From: Pseudo-nitzschia pungens
Taxonomy: Eukaryota > Bacillariophyta > Bacillariophyceae > Bacillariales > Bacillariaceae
Assembly: GCA_037355855.1 (NCBI GenBank)
Contig: CM074765.1
Span: 124,001 to 188,000, forward strand
Length of the DNA stretch: 64,000 bases
Direction: 5' to 3'
This document shows, piece by piece, positions 33,062 through 43,266 of the stretch (position 1 is the first letter of the stretch; each line of letters begins with the position of its first letter). A model generated the notes under the pieces. It was given only the letters and a program-made list of their open reading frames with translations. It did no database searches and was not told the origin of the DNA. The translations under genes were made by a program, and so were the position numbers.

Positions 33062-34483
33062 TCAGTTGTGGTGGGATCCTTTCTTTTTGAAGGTTTTTCT
33101 GTACTTTCTTCTGTACTCTTTGAGTTCTCGTTCAGAGATATCAATCTCGTCGTCAGAGACTTCATGATCAGCTTGGGCCGTAGCCAGTACATAGGAGTAC
33201 TCGTGGTTGGAGAGGTTCCTTCCCCAGTGGGGTTTGGAGTGTTGCTCGGTATCCGAGTCTTCTTTTGCCACAAAATGCTCCTTGAGCAAGTTGATGGTCT
33301 CCCGGTCGAACTTTCCCTTCTTGGGAGGTCCGCCGGTTAGTTTCCAGCATTTGCCGGCATGGACCTTGCCACAGGTCTTGCATAGCTGTTTGTTGCTGTT
33401 GTCCACAGGGCGCTTCTTTTTGCCAGGGGATTTCCCGTGGTGGGTTCCTCCCCCAGATGCGGCCTTGGGGGTCTTCTTGGGGCCACCAGTCTGTTTCTCG
33501 AGGTCCGCGATGCGTTTGCGGAGTTCATCCTCGTTCCGGATGGTGATTTCCAGGTTTTCGAGCTTGTCGATGGTGGTGTTAAAGGGGTGTTTGTAGACGT
33601 CCCAACTAATGTGCTCCAGCTTCTCGCGTTGGGAGTGGGTCATGTTGGCATCTAGGATTTCCTTCATGTCCTCTTCCGAGTAACTGGATGGTGCAGTGCC
33701 GTTGGCAGCACCACTCTCCCAGAGGCAATCGGGTAGATAGCTCTGTAGCTCGGCCATACGGTTTGCCCATGAGCGAATACCGTGTTTCATGTCGATTTTC
33801 GTGTTCCGGATGAATCTCCGGAGCAGAATGTATGATCTTTTGCCATTCATGTCATTGCCAAAGATTTTGAGCTTGAGGGCGTGCATACACTCCTCAATGA
33901 TATCCTTTCTGTACTCCTGGGTTTGGTAGTACTGGATTAGGGTACTTGGGACCCTTTTCTTTGGGACCGGACCGTCAAGTCCGGTGGGTTCCGGTTCTTG
34001 TTCGGACGCCGCCGTAGCAGTCGTGTTGTCCTTCTCGGTTGGGGCGTTGGCGCCCTCCACCGACTCTTTGGATTTGTCAGCGGGGAGTTCCTTAGGAGGT
34101 TCCTTAGGTTCCCGCATGGCAATCCTCTCGAGTTTTTGTTGGATCAGTTGGTTGTTGTGTACCTTGTGTCCTGGTTCGGCATAATACGTTCGGCCCAAAA
34201 CCATCTGGACAATAGAGAGTGCCTCGAGAGAGAGGATTCTCTGTAGGACATCCAGTTTCTGATCTCCTTGGAGTTTCTCGTTGTTGACAATTTTCTGGTC
34301 AAAGTCTCGCTTCCAGATGATGAAGAGTTCCGGTCTTTCAGTGCCGGTGAGTACCTTTAGATAGTCACTGAAGGCCACTCCCCCTTTCTCGGAGTCTATG
34401 CTCATCTTCACAGCGTTGGCGTCTTCCGGCCAGTCCTCGCGAGTGAAGGTGAAGGGTTTCTGTTTGGTTCCTTTGGACGCCAT
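33062..34483 (-). CDS. gag: Gag protein of the retrotransposon, 473 aa
   Basis: ATG at 34483, TGA at 33062-33064. The N-terminal half has the helical, Leu/Trp-containing character of a capsid region (about 180-330). Residues 330-365 are Gly/Lys-rich and basic, followed by a variant zinc knuckle with C368, C371, H375 and C379 (spacing C-x2-C-x3-H-x3-C, shorter than the usual x4-H-x4). The C-terminus is acidic then Lys-rich. It should bind element RNA and build the particle. The stop is immediately followed by the ATG of pol. Confidence 0.93.
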   Translation of the reverse strand: MASKGTKQKPFTFTREDWPEDANAVKMSIDSEKGGVAFSDYLKVLTGTERPELFIIWKRDFDQKIVNNEKLQGDQKLDVLQRILSLEALSIVQMVLGRTYYAEPGHKVHNNQLIQQKLERIAMREPKEPPKELPADKSKESVEGANAPTEKDNTTATAASEQEPEPTGLDGPVPKKRVPSTLIQYYQTQEYRKDIIEECMHALKLKIFGNDMNGKRSYILLRRFIRNTKIDMKHGIRSWANRMAELQSYLPDCLWESGAANGTAPSSYSEEDMKEILDANMTHSQREKLEHISWDVYKHPFNTTIDKLENLEITIRNEDELRKRIADLEKQTGGPKKTPKAASGGGTHHGKSPGKKKRPVDNSNKQLCKTCGKVHAGKCWKLTGGPPKKGKFDRETINLLKEHFVAKEDSDTEQHSKPHWGRNLSNHEYSYVLATAQADHEVSDDEIDISERELKEYRRKYRKTFKKKGSHHN

Positions 34484-35230
34484 GGTTAATCAGTTTTATT
34501 TAGTTAATTTAGTTACTTTAGTCTGTTATCTGCTAATCTGTTAATTTCAGTGTGGAAGTGAGCAAAAGTGGTTGCTCCGGATTTTGCAGTTTTTGCTACT
34601 AAATTTGGTTTCCACGCGATAACTCGTGTTGTAACTGATTTTGCTCTCATCCATCTTGGTGGTGGGAGTTGTTTCTCTCTTTGGCTCCCGGGAATCCTGT
34701 GGTTCTCCGGAGTTGTTTCTGTTTTTATTTTGTGGGATTCGATTCCCGTGGTTCTCCGGCGTTGCTTCTCTGTTAAGCGGTCACCGGGCCGGTCCCACTT
34801 CCCGTTTCCCGTGGGATTAGTGGTGTTCGGGTATTTATCATATACCTTTCCGGATATCCGTATATTTCGGTTGTGGTTGGCACACACTTTTCGGTCTGTC
34901 CATCCACTCAGTGTTGGTCCAATTAGTCCACTCACTGGATTGTGTGTCACTTTTTCAGTACATGTTTTCGTATTTTTCGATTATTTCTGTTGTCGACCAT
35001 GGTCCTGTTTAGGTCCTTAGGCGTCTCTGTTGCTGCAGTTGCTCCTTGTAATGGAGCCAACTGTTGCTGGGGTTGGTCTTCTTTAGTGCTGCAGACACCG
35101 GATGTCCTTTCCCCTGTTTGCTTCTATGCGCCTCCATTTTTCGGCAGTTTCTTCGGTCCCGTCGGTTTGTCGACCGATCGGTCCCTTCTCTTGCTCATGG
35201 TCATCAGCGCTCAGCTTGATTTTAAAATCA
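34484..35230 (-). other. Retrotransposon leader with atypical primer site region
   Basis: The 747-bp leader between the 5' LTR and gag. Directly inside the LTR (35230 leftward on the minus strand) is TGATTTTAAAATCA, a perfect 14-bp palindrome, then AGCTGAGCGCTGATG. A standard tRNA-complementary site starting TGG is not found at the junction; TGG only appears if the last five LTR bases (TGGCA) are included. Confidence 0.6.
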
Positions 35231-35419
35231 TGCCATACCCCGGGTCTACTAGTGATTAGAATAGTAGTGATATGCAAATTGTGAGCTCTATTGGTTAGTC
35301 TATTTGCTACAGTTCTAAGAGCCTTCCGAATCAGCGATTCTGTCGACTCGCCGATTGTTTTTATCCTTATCCTTAATCCAGTCCCGAGTGGCCTCGTGAC
35401 TGTATTCCGGTGCACGGCA
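35231..35419 (-). repeat. 5' LTR of the retrotransposon
   Basis: 189 bp, apparently identical to the 3' LTR; followed on its outer side by GCTAG (35420-35424). A GATAAAAAC stretch (element sense) may be a TATA-type promoter signal. Confidence 0.95.
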
Positions 35420-35474
35420 GCTAGTAATACGGTAGTAGTAATAGTAGTACTACTAGGGACAACACCACCACCAG

Positions 35475-35646
35475 AGCCATTCTTGTAGTAGTCACGAGTC
35501 CACTCGGGAGTGGAATACAATTAGCGAGTCTCTTCATCGCCAAAGACCACAGGGGACTGTTGCAACCAGTAGAAATAGACTAATTCATAGAACTCACAAT
35601 TTGCATATCACGACTATTCTAATCACTAGTAGACCCGGGGTATGGC
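35475..35646 (+). repeat. Diverged solo LTR of the same family, opposite orientation
   Basis: From about 35489 (GTCACGAG) to 35646 it aligns in the opposite sense with the intact LTR: shared blocks include CCACTCGGGA, CACAATTTGCATATCAC, CTATTCTAATCACTAGTAG and ACCCGGGGTATGGC. The middle is diverged. The left end is not clear. No internal region accompanies it, so it is an old solo LTR or a truncated one, about 55 bp from the fresh insertion. Confidence 0.8.
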
Positions 35647-37033
35647 GTGTGGTGATAGTAGTAGTACTACTAGTAAGAAATGCTGTCAAACAGAACTTCT
35701 TCTTGATGGGTCAGAAGCTCTACCGTATCATGCTGGGTCCTAGTAGTATGATGCAACTTTCTATCCAATAGATTGGCTTGGTTCTAGAGTAGCCTTATCC
35801 ATTGCTTCTTTCCACTACTAATACTAGTACTCCTGCTACTTAGTATTAGTATTAGTAGTACTAGTAGTAGGAGAGTATTTTTGCCTCCTCGCTTGTTGTT
35901 GTTGTTGTTGTTAACAGCAAGCATTGTTTCCATGCACTTTCTCAACCGCAGCAGCATTTGCATCTGTGAAGATAGATGGTATTGAGCCATCTCAGAGTGA
36001 AACCTTGCTCAGAAGATTCTTGCCGACGCCTAACATTGCAAACATCATGGGATTTACTGGTGGTTGTGCGTAAAGTAGTACTCGTAAACTTCCGTGTACG
36101 GCAGTCCTTTCCTCCATCTACGATAATCCTACGGTACGGTACGTACCGTTACAAGGTGCAAGTATTCAGTGTTTGGGAAACCCAGAGTTGATACGAGTAT
36201 GTTCCTACGTACAAGTAAGGGTGCGTACGTAAGGTTACTTTACCCTCCAATCAGACGTACGGTAACCTTATCTGTGATAGATTACGTTTTCAACGTGTAC
36301 GATATGTAAGATTACTTGTATGTAAGTATACGTAATCTTACTTGTTCATTCCTCTACAACATGCTCATTATTTGAATACAGCGAACGAGTCCTTTCGCAA
36401 CGTTCTTTCTTTCATTATGAAGTATTACGTATTATTATGTTGATGATGCCTTTAAATACAGTAATACAGTAAGATTATTCATTGCTTCGATTGGTAACCT
36501 TGCGTACCGGTAACGGTATTTTCCATCAACAGACAGAATCCGATGATTCTTCGTTTGATTCTTTCATCTCGTTCCTCGAAACAGTTTTGTTGAACATTCA
36601 GGTTCGTGCGATAGTTGATGTCATCGACGATTTTCTTACATGTGCCAACACCGTACCGTACCGTATCAACTCCACATTCCTTCACAACTCAAACCAAATT
36701 ACAACGGAACATTCTTACTTACTGCAGTGGATAGCCGGCTAATCCTTCCATTGCATTCGATTGGTTTATCATACCATCGGGCGTGCCAACAAGGATCCGT
36801 GGGCAGATCCTCTCAAACACTGCACTTGGGGGTTGCTAGCGTGATCGATCAAAGCTAACGTTCTTCGGGTTGACGAAATTGAAGTAGAACGCAGGACACA
36901 ATCCAAGCGAATCAGAAAGAAACAGGACAGAAAAAAAACAGAACAGAACAGAACAGAACGCAGAATAGAGACAGCATACAGCATACCTCCCGCACAGAAA
37001 GTTTCGGTCCGAAAAACAGTGTTGAGCACTTTC
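35647..37033. other. Spacer upstream of the MFS gene
   Basis: No gene. CTAG/TAGTA-rich patches at 35820-35870; several GTAAGGTTAC-type words at 36225-36345. The last 130 bp contain AACAG pentamer repeats (36930-36960) likely in the MFS 5' leader. Confidence 0.5.
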
Positions 37034-39487
37034 ATGGCGACAAGGACGAGGACCATGACGACGGCAAAGCCGTTCGAGAACGATGAGCCTCTTCCGCCCA
37101 AGCTGTTGGATTCATCCCTGTCTTCTCTCACGTCGGCGTCCACGTCGGCGTCCACCGGACTCATTACCGTGGATGGTGCTGTGACGAAACAAAACAACAA
37201 CGACAAGGAGTTGGAGGTTGAGGTACAGGTGGAGGAGGCACTCCTTCGGGCCAGACTGGATCGACAATTGCGGTGGCTGGCGGTGGTCCGGTGCCTCCGG
37301 GCGGCGCACCTAGCGCAACCACTCCTGGTTCCCTACTATTCGCAGTCCCTCGGCCTGCCACCGACCGGGGTCCTCTGGCTGGGATCCCTCTACTCCGCGT
37401 GTGAGTCGATGTGATTTTTTTGGCTGCGTTCCTTCGAAGCTCTCCTGTGCTGTGCTCCTCTGTTCTGCGGGGTTTAGCATTGCAGTGGAGATTCGAATTG
37501 CGAGATGAATACTACTACTGATACGTGAAACGATTGGGAACGGCCAGTGGATTCTGTCTCTGATGGAACGAAGAAAGGAATCCTTCGTGCCACAAAACGA
37601 ATGTCATTGTCGGATTGGCTTTCATCTCATTTCATTTCATTTCATTTTTTTTTTCGATTTTCCCCCTCGTTGGGTGGGTTCCGTCCACTGTTCTGTACCG
37701 CACGCCAAAATTGTTATGAATTTCAATTCTCGCTTGTGAATTCCCAGTGGTCACCGTAGCCGAATTGCCGTCGGGTATCCTCTCCGATCGGTGGGGACGC
37801 AAGGCGACCCTCGTCGGTGCCTTTTTGGGACTGGGGGGCTCCCTGGCGGTGACGGCAATGGCGCTGATAGTTCACCTGCATGGCCAGAAGGGAATGGTCT
37901 GGGCCTGCCTGGGACTGGCTCAGGCCCTCCGAGCGGTCGGGTCGAGCCTCTACTCGGGAACGGACATGGCGTTTTTGTACGAGGTCCTGCAGAACTATCC
38001 GAGGGAAGGGAACAAAGATGGCGAAACGAAAACGGAGAACAGCAGCAAGGAACCCATGCTCTTGTCGATCGAATCCCGCAACGTCTTTGCCACGACGGTG
38101 ACGGAAGCCTGCGTGGCAGCGGCTGGGGGATGGTTGTCGAGTGCGCTGGGACTGCCCGCGGTGATCGGTTTAGCGGCGTTGCCCTTCCTGGGAGGTGCTA
38201 TTGTTGCGGGCTGTTGCCTCCAGCTGACCGGCAAGGGCGGTCCACAAAATCGAAAAGAAGGTGCCGATGCAGATGCAGATGCAGATGCAGATGCAGATAC
38301 CCCCAAACCGGACCCAGCGAAAACCAAAGAGTCCACGCTATCAAAAAACAACAACAGCAGCAGCAACAACAACAACAACAACAACGGTTCGCAGTCGACC
38401 CCGGCCAAGGTGCCCACGATCGAGCGCGGGACGTTGTTTGTGACGCTCCCTTCGATGCTCGGCTCGTCCTTTCGCGGATGGCGCCGTTGCCTCCGAATCG
38501 AATTCCTTCGCGGGTGCGTCCCGTGCCGCGTCCGGACGCTCTTTGCGGTCGGCGTGGCCCTCAACTGCGGGACCTGCGTGGCCGCGACAGCCCTCAACCC
38601 GCTGCTCTGGGAAACGGTGGGCATTCCCGTGGGGAGCTTCGGGACCCTCCACGCGGGCTGCGGGGCAGCGACGGCGGTGGGTGCCCTCCTCGCCCCGACT
38701 CTGCGCCGTTGGCTCTCTGCCGTGCCGAGCCGGAACACGAAGAGCGGGATCGGCAGCAGGACTAACAGCACCACGGAGGTCCTCCTGGTGTGCCTTCTGG
38801 GATCCTCGGCTCTGGCGTACGGACTCATGGCGCTGGCGGCAAAAATCAGCCACCACCGCTACCACTCCTCTCGGTCGGTGCCCGCCGTGGGTTGCGCAAT
38901 GCTCGCGGCGCTCCTGCTCAGCATGGTGCGGGGCCTCGCCTGGCCCGTTTTGGGAGCGGCCATCAACGCCTCCGTGGAACGCAACGGGTCCCGGGCGACG
39001 ACCCTTTCCCTCTTTTCGGGTGCGATCAAGATCGGCATGTGCGTGACGCACGATATTGTTTGCGTTTGTATCGATTGATTTGGTGTTCTGGATTTGGATT
39101 TGGATTTGGATTTGGATTTGGATTTGGATTCGAACGCATGCATCGGTTCTCAATGTCTTGGTTTTTTTTTTGTTTTTTTTTTGGATTGCATTTTTTTCCC
39201 TCGTACTTTTCGGAACGAATATCCATGAGTTAACAAACAGGGTGTTGACGGGAATGGCACTAGGAGGTTTGTTCCACCACGGATCGTCGACGCGTGCTGA
39301 CGATGACGACGCCGACGCCGACCAATCTTCGCTGGAACGAGGTCTCGTGCACGGAAGCATCCTTTGTGGGACGACGCTGGTCTCGATTGCGATGTGGTTG
39401 GCCACTTGCGGATTGTCCAACACCGACGATACCATCGAGGAAAACAAAGAGAAGGGTTGCGACACAACAAAATCCAAATCCGACTAA
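37034..39487 (+). CDS. Major facilitator superfamily transporter, three exons (634 aa)
   Basis: Exon 1 is 37034-37400, exon 2 is 37748-39038, exon 3 is 39241-39487. Intron 1 (347 nt) runs GTGAGT to CCCAG, phase 1; intron 2 (202 nt) runs GTGCGT to AACAG, phase 2; both joins keep the frame exactly. The N-terminal 75 residues are soluble. Helices follow (L-R-W-L-A-V-V region, then Y-S-A-L-V-T-V). The MFS signature loop between helices 2 and 3 reads G-I-L-S-D-R-W-G-R-K; further on S-L-Y-S-G-T-D-M-A-F-L-Y-E is typical of the family. The central loop is long, with an Asp-Ala repeat (six units of GATGCA) and an Asn/Ser tract, followed by the second half with further helices. The last exon carries A-L-G-G-L-F-H-H-G and a final helix. 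It is an integral membrane transporter of unknown substrate. The exact intron model is inference but phase agreement at both junctions is strong. Confidence 0.85.
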
Positions 39488-40228
39488 TGAATAACCCACG
39501 AAATGATCTCGATCTCCTCCAAGACGAAAAAGGGTGCATTACGCAATGCGATGCTATCACGGCCCTTAGTCTGTGCCCGATCGATGCCTGGACACATCAC
39601 CATTCAATTGCGTGTGCATCTGCTATTACAGGATTTTGGCTTTTTTCCCCAAGATGGAGCAGACCCCGACCCGCTTTCTTGTTTTCAATTGAATGAAAGG
39701 CAGAAGGAGACATACCTCACAAGACAAAGTCGAATATTTACAGTGCAGAGTATCCGGAAGCGATTGCCTTTCCGAGCAGCATGCGCCAACTCTGGACTCG
39801 ATTTGACTAGACTAGTTTCTTTCTTGTTGCAACATTATGCCGAGGGAACTGATGCGTGCCGAGGGAACTGATGCGAGGCACGATTTCGTTGCACGCAACA
39901 AAGTACGTCAGTTGACTCGACTCGACTCGATTCCTCTTCGTATCTCAAAATCACGTCGGGTGAAACGTTGTCAAACCACAATCACGAGAGAGAAAAATGT
40001 AAAATAGGTGACAGACACGAGCTCGCTTGAATATATCATCCGCTACCGGTAGTGATATTTAGGCACAAAGCAAGTAGTATCCGATTACATCTATCACAAC
40101 GACCTATCATTACAATATAAAAGATATAGTATAGTATTAGTAATATAATATAATACAAAACTCAACCTCCGAGCAGAAGGAGGAGAACAGCATAAACTGC
40201 TCTGTTCTGTTCTATCCTGAATCGATTG
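39488..40228. other. Spacer between convergent genes
   Basis: Separates the convergent MFS and receptor-like genes; holds both 3' ends. A 17-bp direct repeat (GCCGAGGGAACTGATGCG) is at 39839-39873. AT-rich from 40080 to 40150. Confidence 0.5.
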
Positions 40229-41784
40229 TCATACCCGGTTCTGTACAGAGCTCCATTGGCGTGTCTCTGCGGCATCTACCCGTTCGTCGTCGGAATCTCC
40301 GTCGAAAATAAAGTCGGCATAGGCTCCACCGGCATTGGTGCCATCAAAAATATTAAAACTGAACCGGTGTTTGGCTGTTGTGTGTTGTCGCAAAGTATTG
40401 GTTGTCAGCGGTTTTAATGCGTTCGATGTTTGGCGTGGTAATCCCGGTCCTTCTTCCTCAAGTTCCTGTTCACTTCCGTTTGAAATATCCAGAATGTTTT
40501 CATTGAAAATGAATTGTTGGTTGCCGAGGATGGTCATTCTGTTTTCGTTCATAAACTCGTCGGTAGAAGGTGGCGGGGACGTTTCGTCTAGAGCCCCATC
40601 ATCGGTGGTGGGGGGCAGTTTCGTGCTCTCCATAGAGAAGTAAAGATACATCAACCCCATCCAGACCCCCGTCAGCGTGAACATGACATTCGCAAAGAGC
40701 GTCAGTGTATGGTATGTTACGAATTGCAATTCTTTGACCCACCATGCGGTTTCGACGAACAGAGAGGGTATCACTCCTACGTAAAAGAGCAATAGATAAT
40801 ACAGAGACTGTAACGCCACGCTCCGGGCCGGAATCAAAATCTTGTTTTGACCAATCCTCACCTTGAAATACAAGGTGATCATGACTCCGGTCGACCCCAC
40901 CAGCGCTACCCACAGCGGAATATACCAAAACAATTCTTCAACCATCATGCGATGATTATTATGATACACGGGAATCCCTCGCTCGCAGGGCACGCCCGTG
41001 TTCCTCCCGCAACCAATGGGATCGGTCTCGATGAAGCAATAGCCAAATCCGGTGTTGTTGAAGAGATCCCCGTAGAGGAGATACATGCCACTCGCCAGTG
41101 GATAGATGTGCACACACAAGTGAATCACTAATTTCAAACTGTCGATCGCCGACTCGTCAAAATTGCACAAGATTCCGGTATAACTATAAACGGAAAAGCT
41201 GCAGTAGTACAAGCATGCTGTCAGTGCCGAAACGTAAATGAGAAAGCCCTGGACGGAGCAGGTTTCGATGGTTCCGTAATTATGTAAGGCGTTAGTGGTG
41301 TCCTTTGGTATTGCAGCCGGTCCAACGACCTTGCAGGCCTCTGCGATCAAGAGATGAATTCCCATTCCTGAAACGTTTCGTTGCGCAAATGCCAAAGAAA
41401 CAATTTTTCATAGTCAAAACCAAGAGAACAAAAAGAGAACGAACCCAAAATTCATCGTGAGTTTGTCGCCGTGTTCTTGGAACACAATTTGTTCATCCAT
41501 TTGTCCGACTACTATTTGTGTTGGCTTCGCATACCGAGTATGAGCTGGTGAAATACCATCTTCCGACGCTTAAATGCCCCCAGTACTACAAAAAGAGCAC
41601 TGACGAGGGCAATAGCACTCGAGATGCGGGTCGTCCACATCCCTGCAGCGAGCTGCCGCTTGGTAAATAATTTGCCGTAAGGGTCCTCCGGAGAAATTTC
41701 CCAGGGCTTGGATGCGTTGGACGTCATATCATCATCAACAATGCCTGACGATGATGTTAACCATCGTAGTCCTTTATCTGCCAT
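40229..41784 (-). CDS. Seven-transmembrane receptor-like (GPCR-type) protein, two exons (462 aa)
   Basis: Exon 1 is 41784-41535 and exon 2 41367-40229, with a 167-nt phase-1 intron (GTATGC to TTTCAG). Exon 1 gives a 45-residue soluble N-terminus and helix 1 (about 47-72). Exon 2 gives six further hydrophobic segments: around 86-103, 118-145, 160-185, 210-240, 255-285 and 290-320. The extracellular ends have Cys at the start of helix 3 (E-T-C-S-V) and in the second extracellular loop (G-Y-C-F-I and I-G-C-G), the classical disulfide arrangement of GPCRs. The C-tail (about 325-462) is hydrophilic with Pro/Ser/Thr. This matches the layout of GPCR-like proteins (Dictyostelium cAMP-receptor-like types are the nearest in general form), but no family signature is decisive. 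It probably senses an external ligand at the plasma membrane. An upstream ATG is possible; the 41784 ATG is the first in frame. Confidence 0.72.
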
Positions 41785-43266
41785 TCTTGGTTCGAAGGTG
41801 GTGTTTGACGACGGCAATCGGTCCTTCGCCGTTCATATCTTTCATCTCAATGGAAAACTCTTTATTTGGCTTTCAAGAAAAGGTTCCTCGCTTCCCGCGG
41901 CGACTCTTTTACGGGTACATGTACGTAATGTCAGCCTTCCGCTTCGAGACACATGATGATATTCTTGAATATTCTTGAATCAAACCTTAAACAAACTGAA
42001 TTATGCTTCCAATCGATGTAGTAGACTCATTAGCAAACGAGATAATTTTTCGCACTATTGAAAACAAAGTGATTCAAATTGAAAACAAAGTGATTCGTGT
42101 CGAAGATTATTATCATATGGGGCAATTAAAACGAGCAGTAGGTTGAATGGTATCACTCACGAGCTTAGTTGTGGCATTCCCAAGAACATTCACCGTTGAA
42201 AGTATTTAACCTTGGATCTTAAAAACAGTAGGCTAGTAAAAATAAAAGAAAGATAGATTCTTTTTGAGCAATGAAAATCCTCCAGAAGGAGTGATTTCTG
42301 GGCCCCCGGTCATTACATAAGGTTAAATAAACCTTACTTCAAAGAAACGTTCCATAATACAATTGAATTTTGAATCCACATAACCTTAGCTGTACAACAT
42401 AACCTTAACTGTACATCGAAAATCTCATGGCATATTATTATTATTACTTCGTATTTGCGAAACGTTCGTATCGATAATCGATAAACAAACAGGGTTGTAA
42501 GATTAGGCTGTATGTTTGGAGCACCAATTCCTCTGCTGCCGGGAAAAATGTAGTCGTGAAGAGCGAATCCTCGGCTCGATGGCAGCACGGTTTCATCTGT
42601 AGGAATAAAACCGACTTCAGTGGACGGAACGAGAGTCCTCGGCCGGATGGAGTCAACACTCAGTCCGATTACGCAATCAGCGAGCAAGAATTTGGAACTG
42701 CCCCGGAGCAGAGAAACGGGGGATACGGTTTGTCGAGAGGAAAGGATGCGCGGCAATTTGCTGTTTGGATCAAAAGGCGCGAAAGAAAGTCTTTAATTCA
42801 TTCATTCACTCGCTGAAGAAGTCCACTTTCTTGAGTTGGTTGGTCTCGAAGCGCAATACTAGAAAGAATGGCACAGCGGAACACAAAGCCAACGCAAAAA
42901 GTATTTCAAACCCACGCCGAGGGAATCCTTCGGGGCAACGGCCTACGATACTACTTGTAAGAATCATCTGTTGAAATTTCAAGACACAATCCGATGGAAA
43001 AGGATAGTAACATCGTGTGTGCAAGTCGAGTTTTGCTACTATTTTTTTCCTCTTAAAAGATCCATTCTTATTAAGACAAGTCATACGATCGTTGCAGTCG
43101 CGAGCAAAGCAACAGCAGAAACCCGGATAGTTCAAAACTCCATACCATTCCATCCTCCGCGTCGTTCTTTCGCATACCATCGCATACAATCGCATACCAT
43201 CCCACCCTATTCCCGTTCTGTTTCGTTTTGTTTCGTTTCATATCAATCTGTTCCATTCCATTCCAT
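41785..43266. other. Gene-free spacer
   Basis: No supported gene. A GATTC...GAAAACAAAGTGATTC direct repeat (42058-42095) is visible. A frame of 140 codons on the minus strand (42334-42756) has no ATG and no domain. The 3' end of the FAS1 gene and ATTCC pentamers (43250-43268) lie at the right. Confidence 0.45.

Larger units (their letters stand above)
29576..35419 (-). mobile_element. Complete Ty3/gypsy-type LTR retrotransposon (5844 bp)
   Basis: Bounded by two 189-bp LTRs (29576-29764 and 35231-35419) that look identical base for base, start TG and end CA, and sit between perfect 5-bp target duplications GCTAG (29571-29575 and 35420-35424). Transcription is leftward: 5' LTR, a 747-bp leader, gag (34483-33062), pol (33061-29789), a short purine stretch GGAGGAG next to the 3' LTR. 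Domain order in pol is protease, reverse transcriptase, RNase H, integrase, which assigns it to Ty3/gypsy (Metaviridae-like) and not copia. Both genes are intact, so the element appears recent and potentially autonomous. Confidence 0.96.

Noticed and set aside
42334..42756. 140-codon minus-strand frame
   Set aside because: No ATG at its start, AT-rich second half, no recognisable content.
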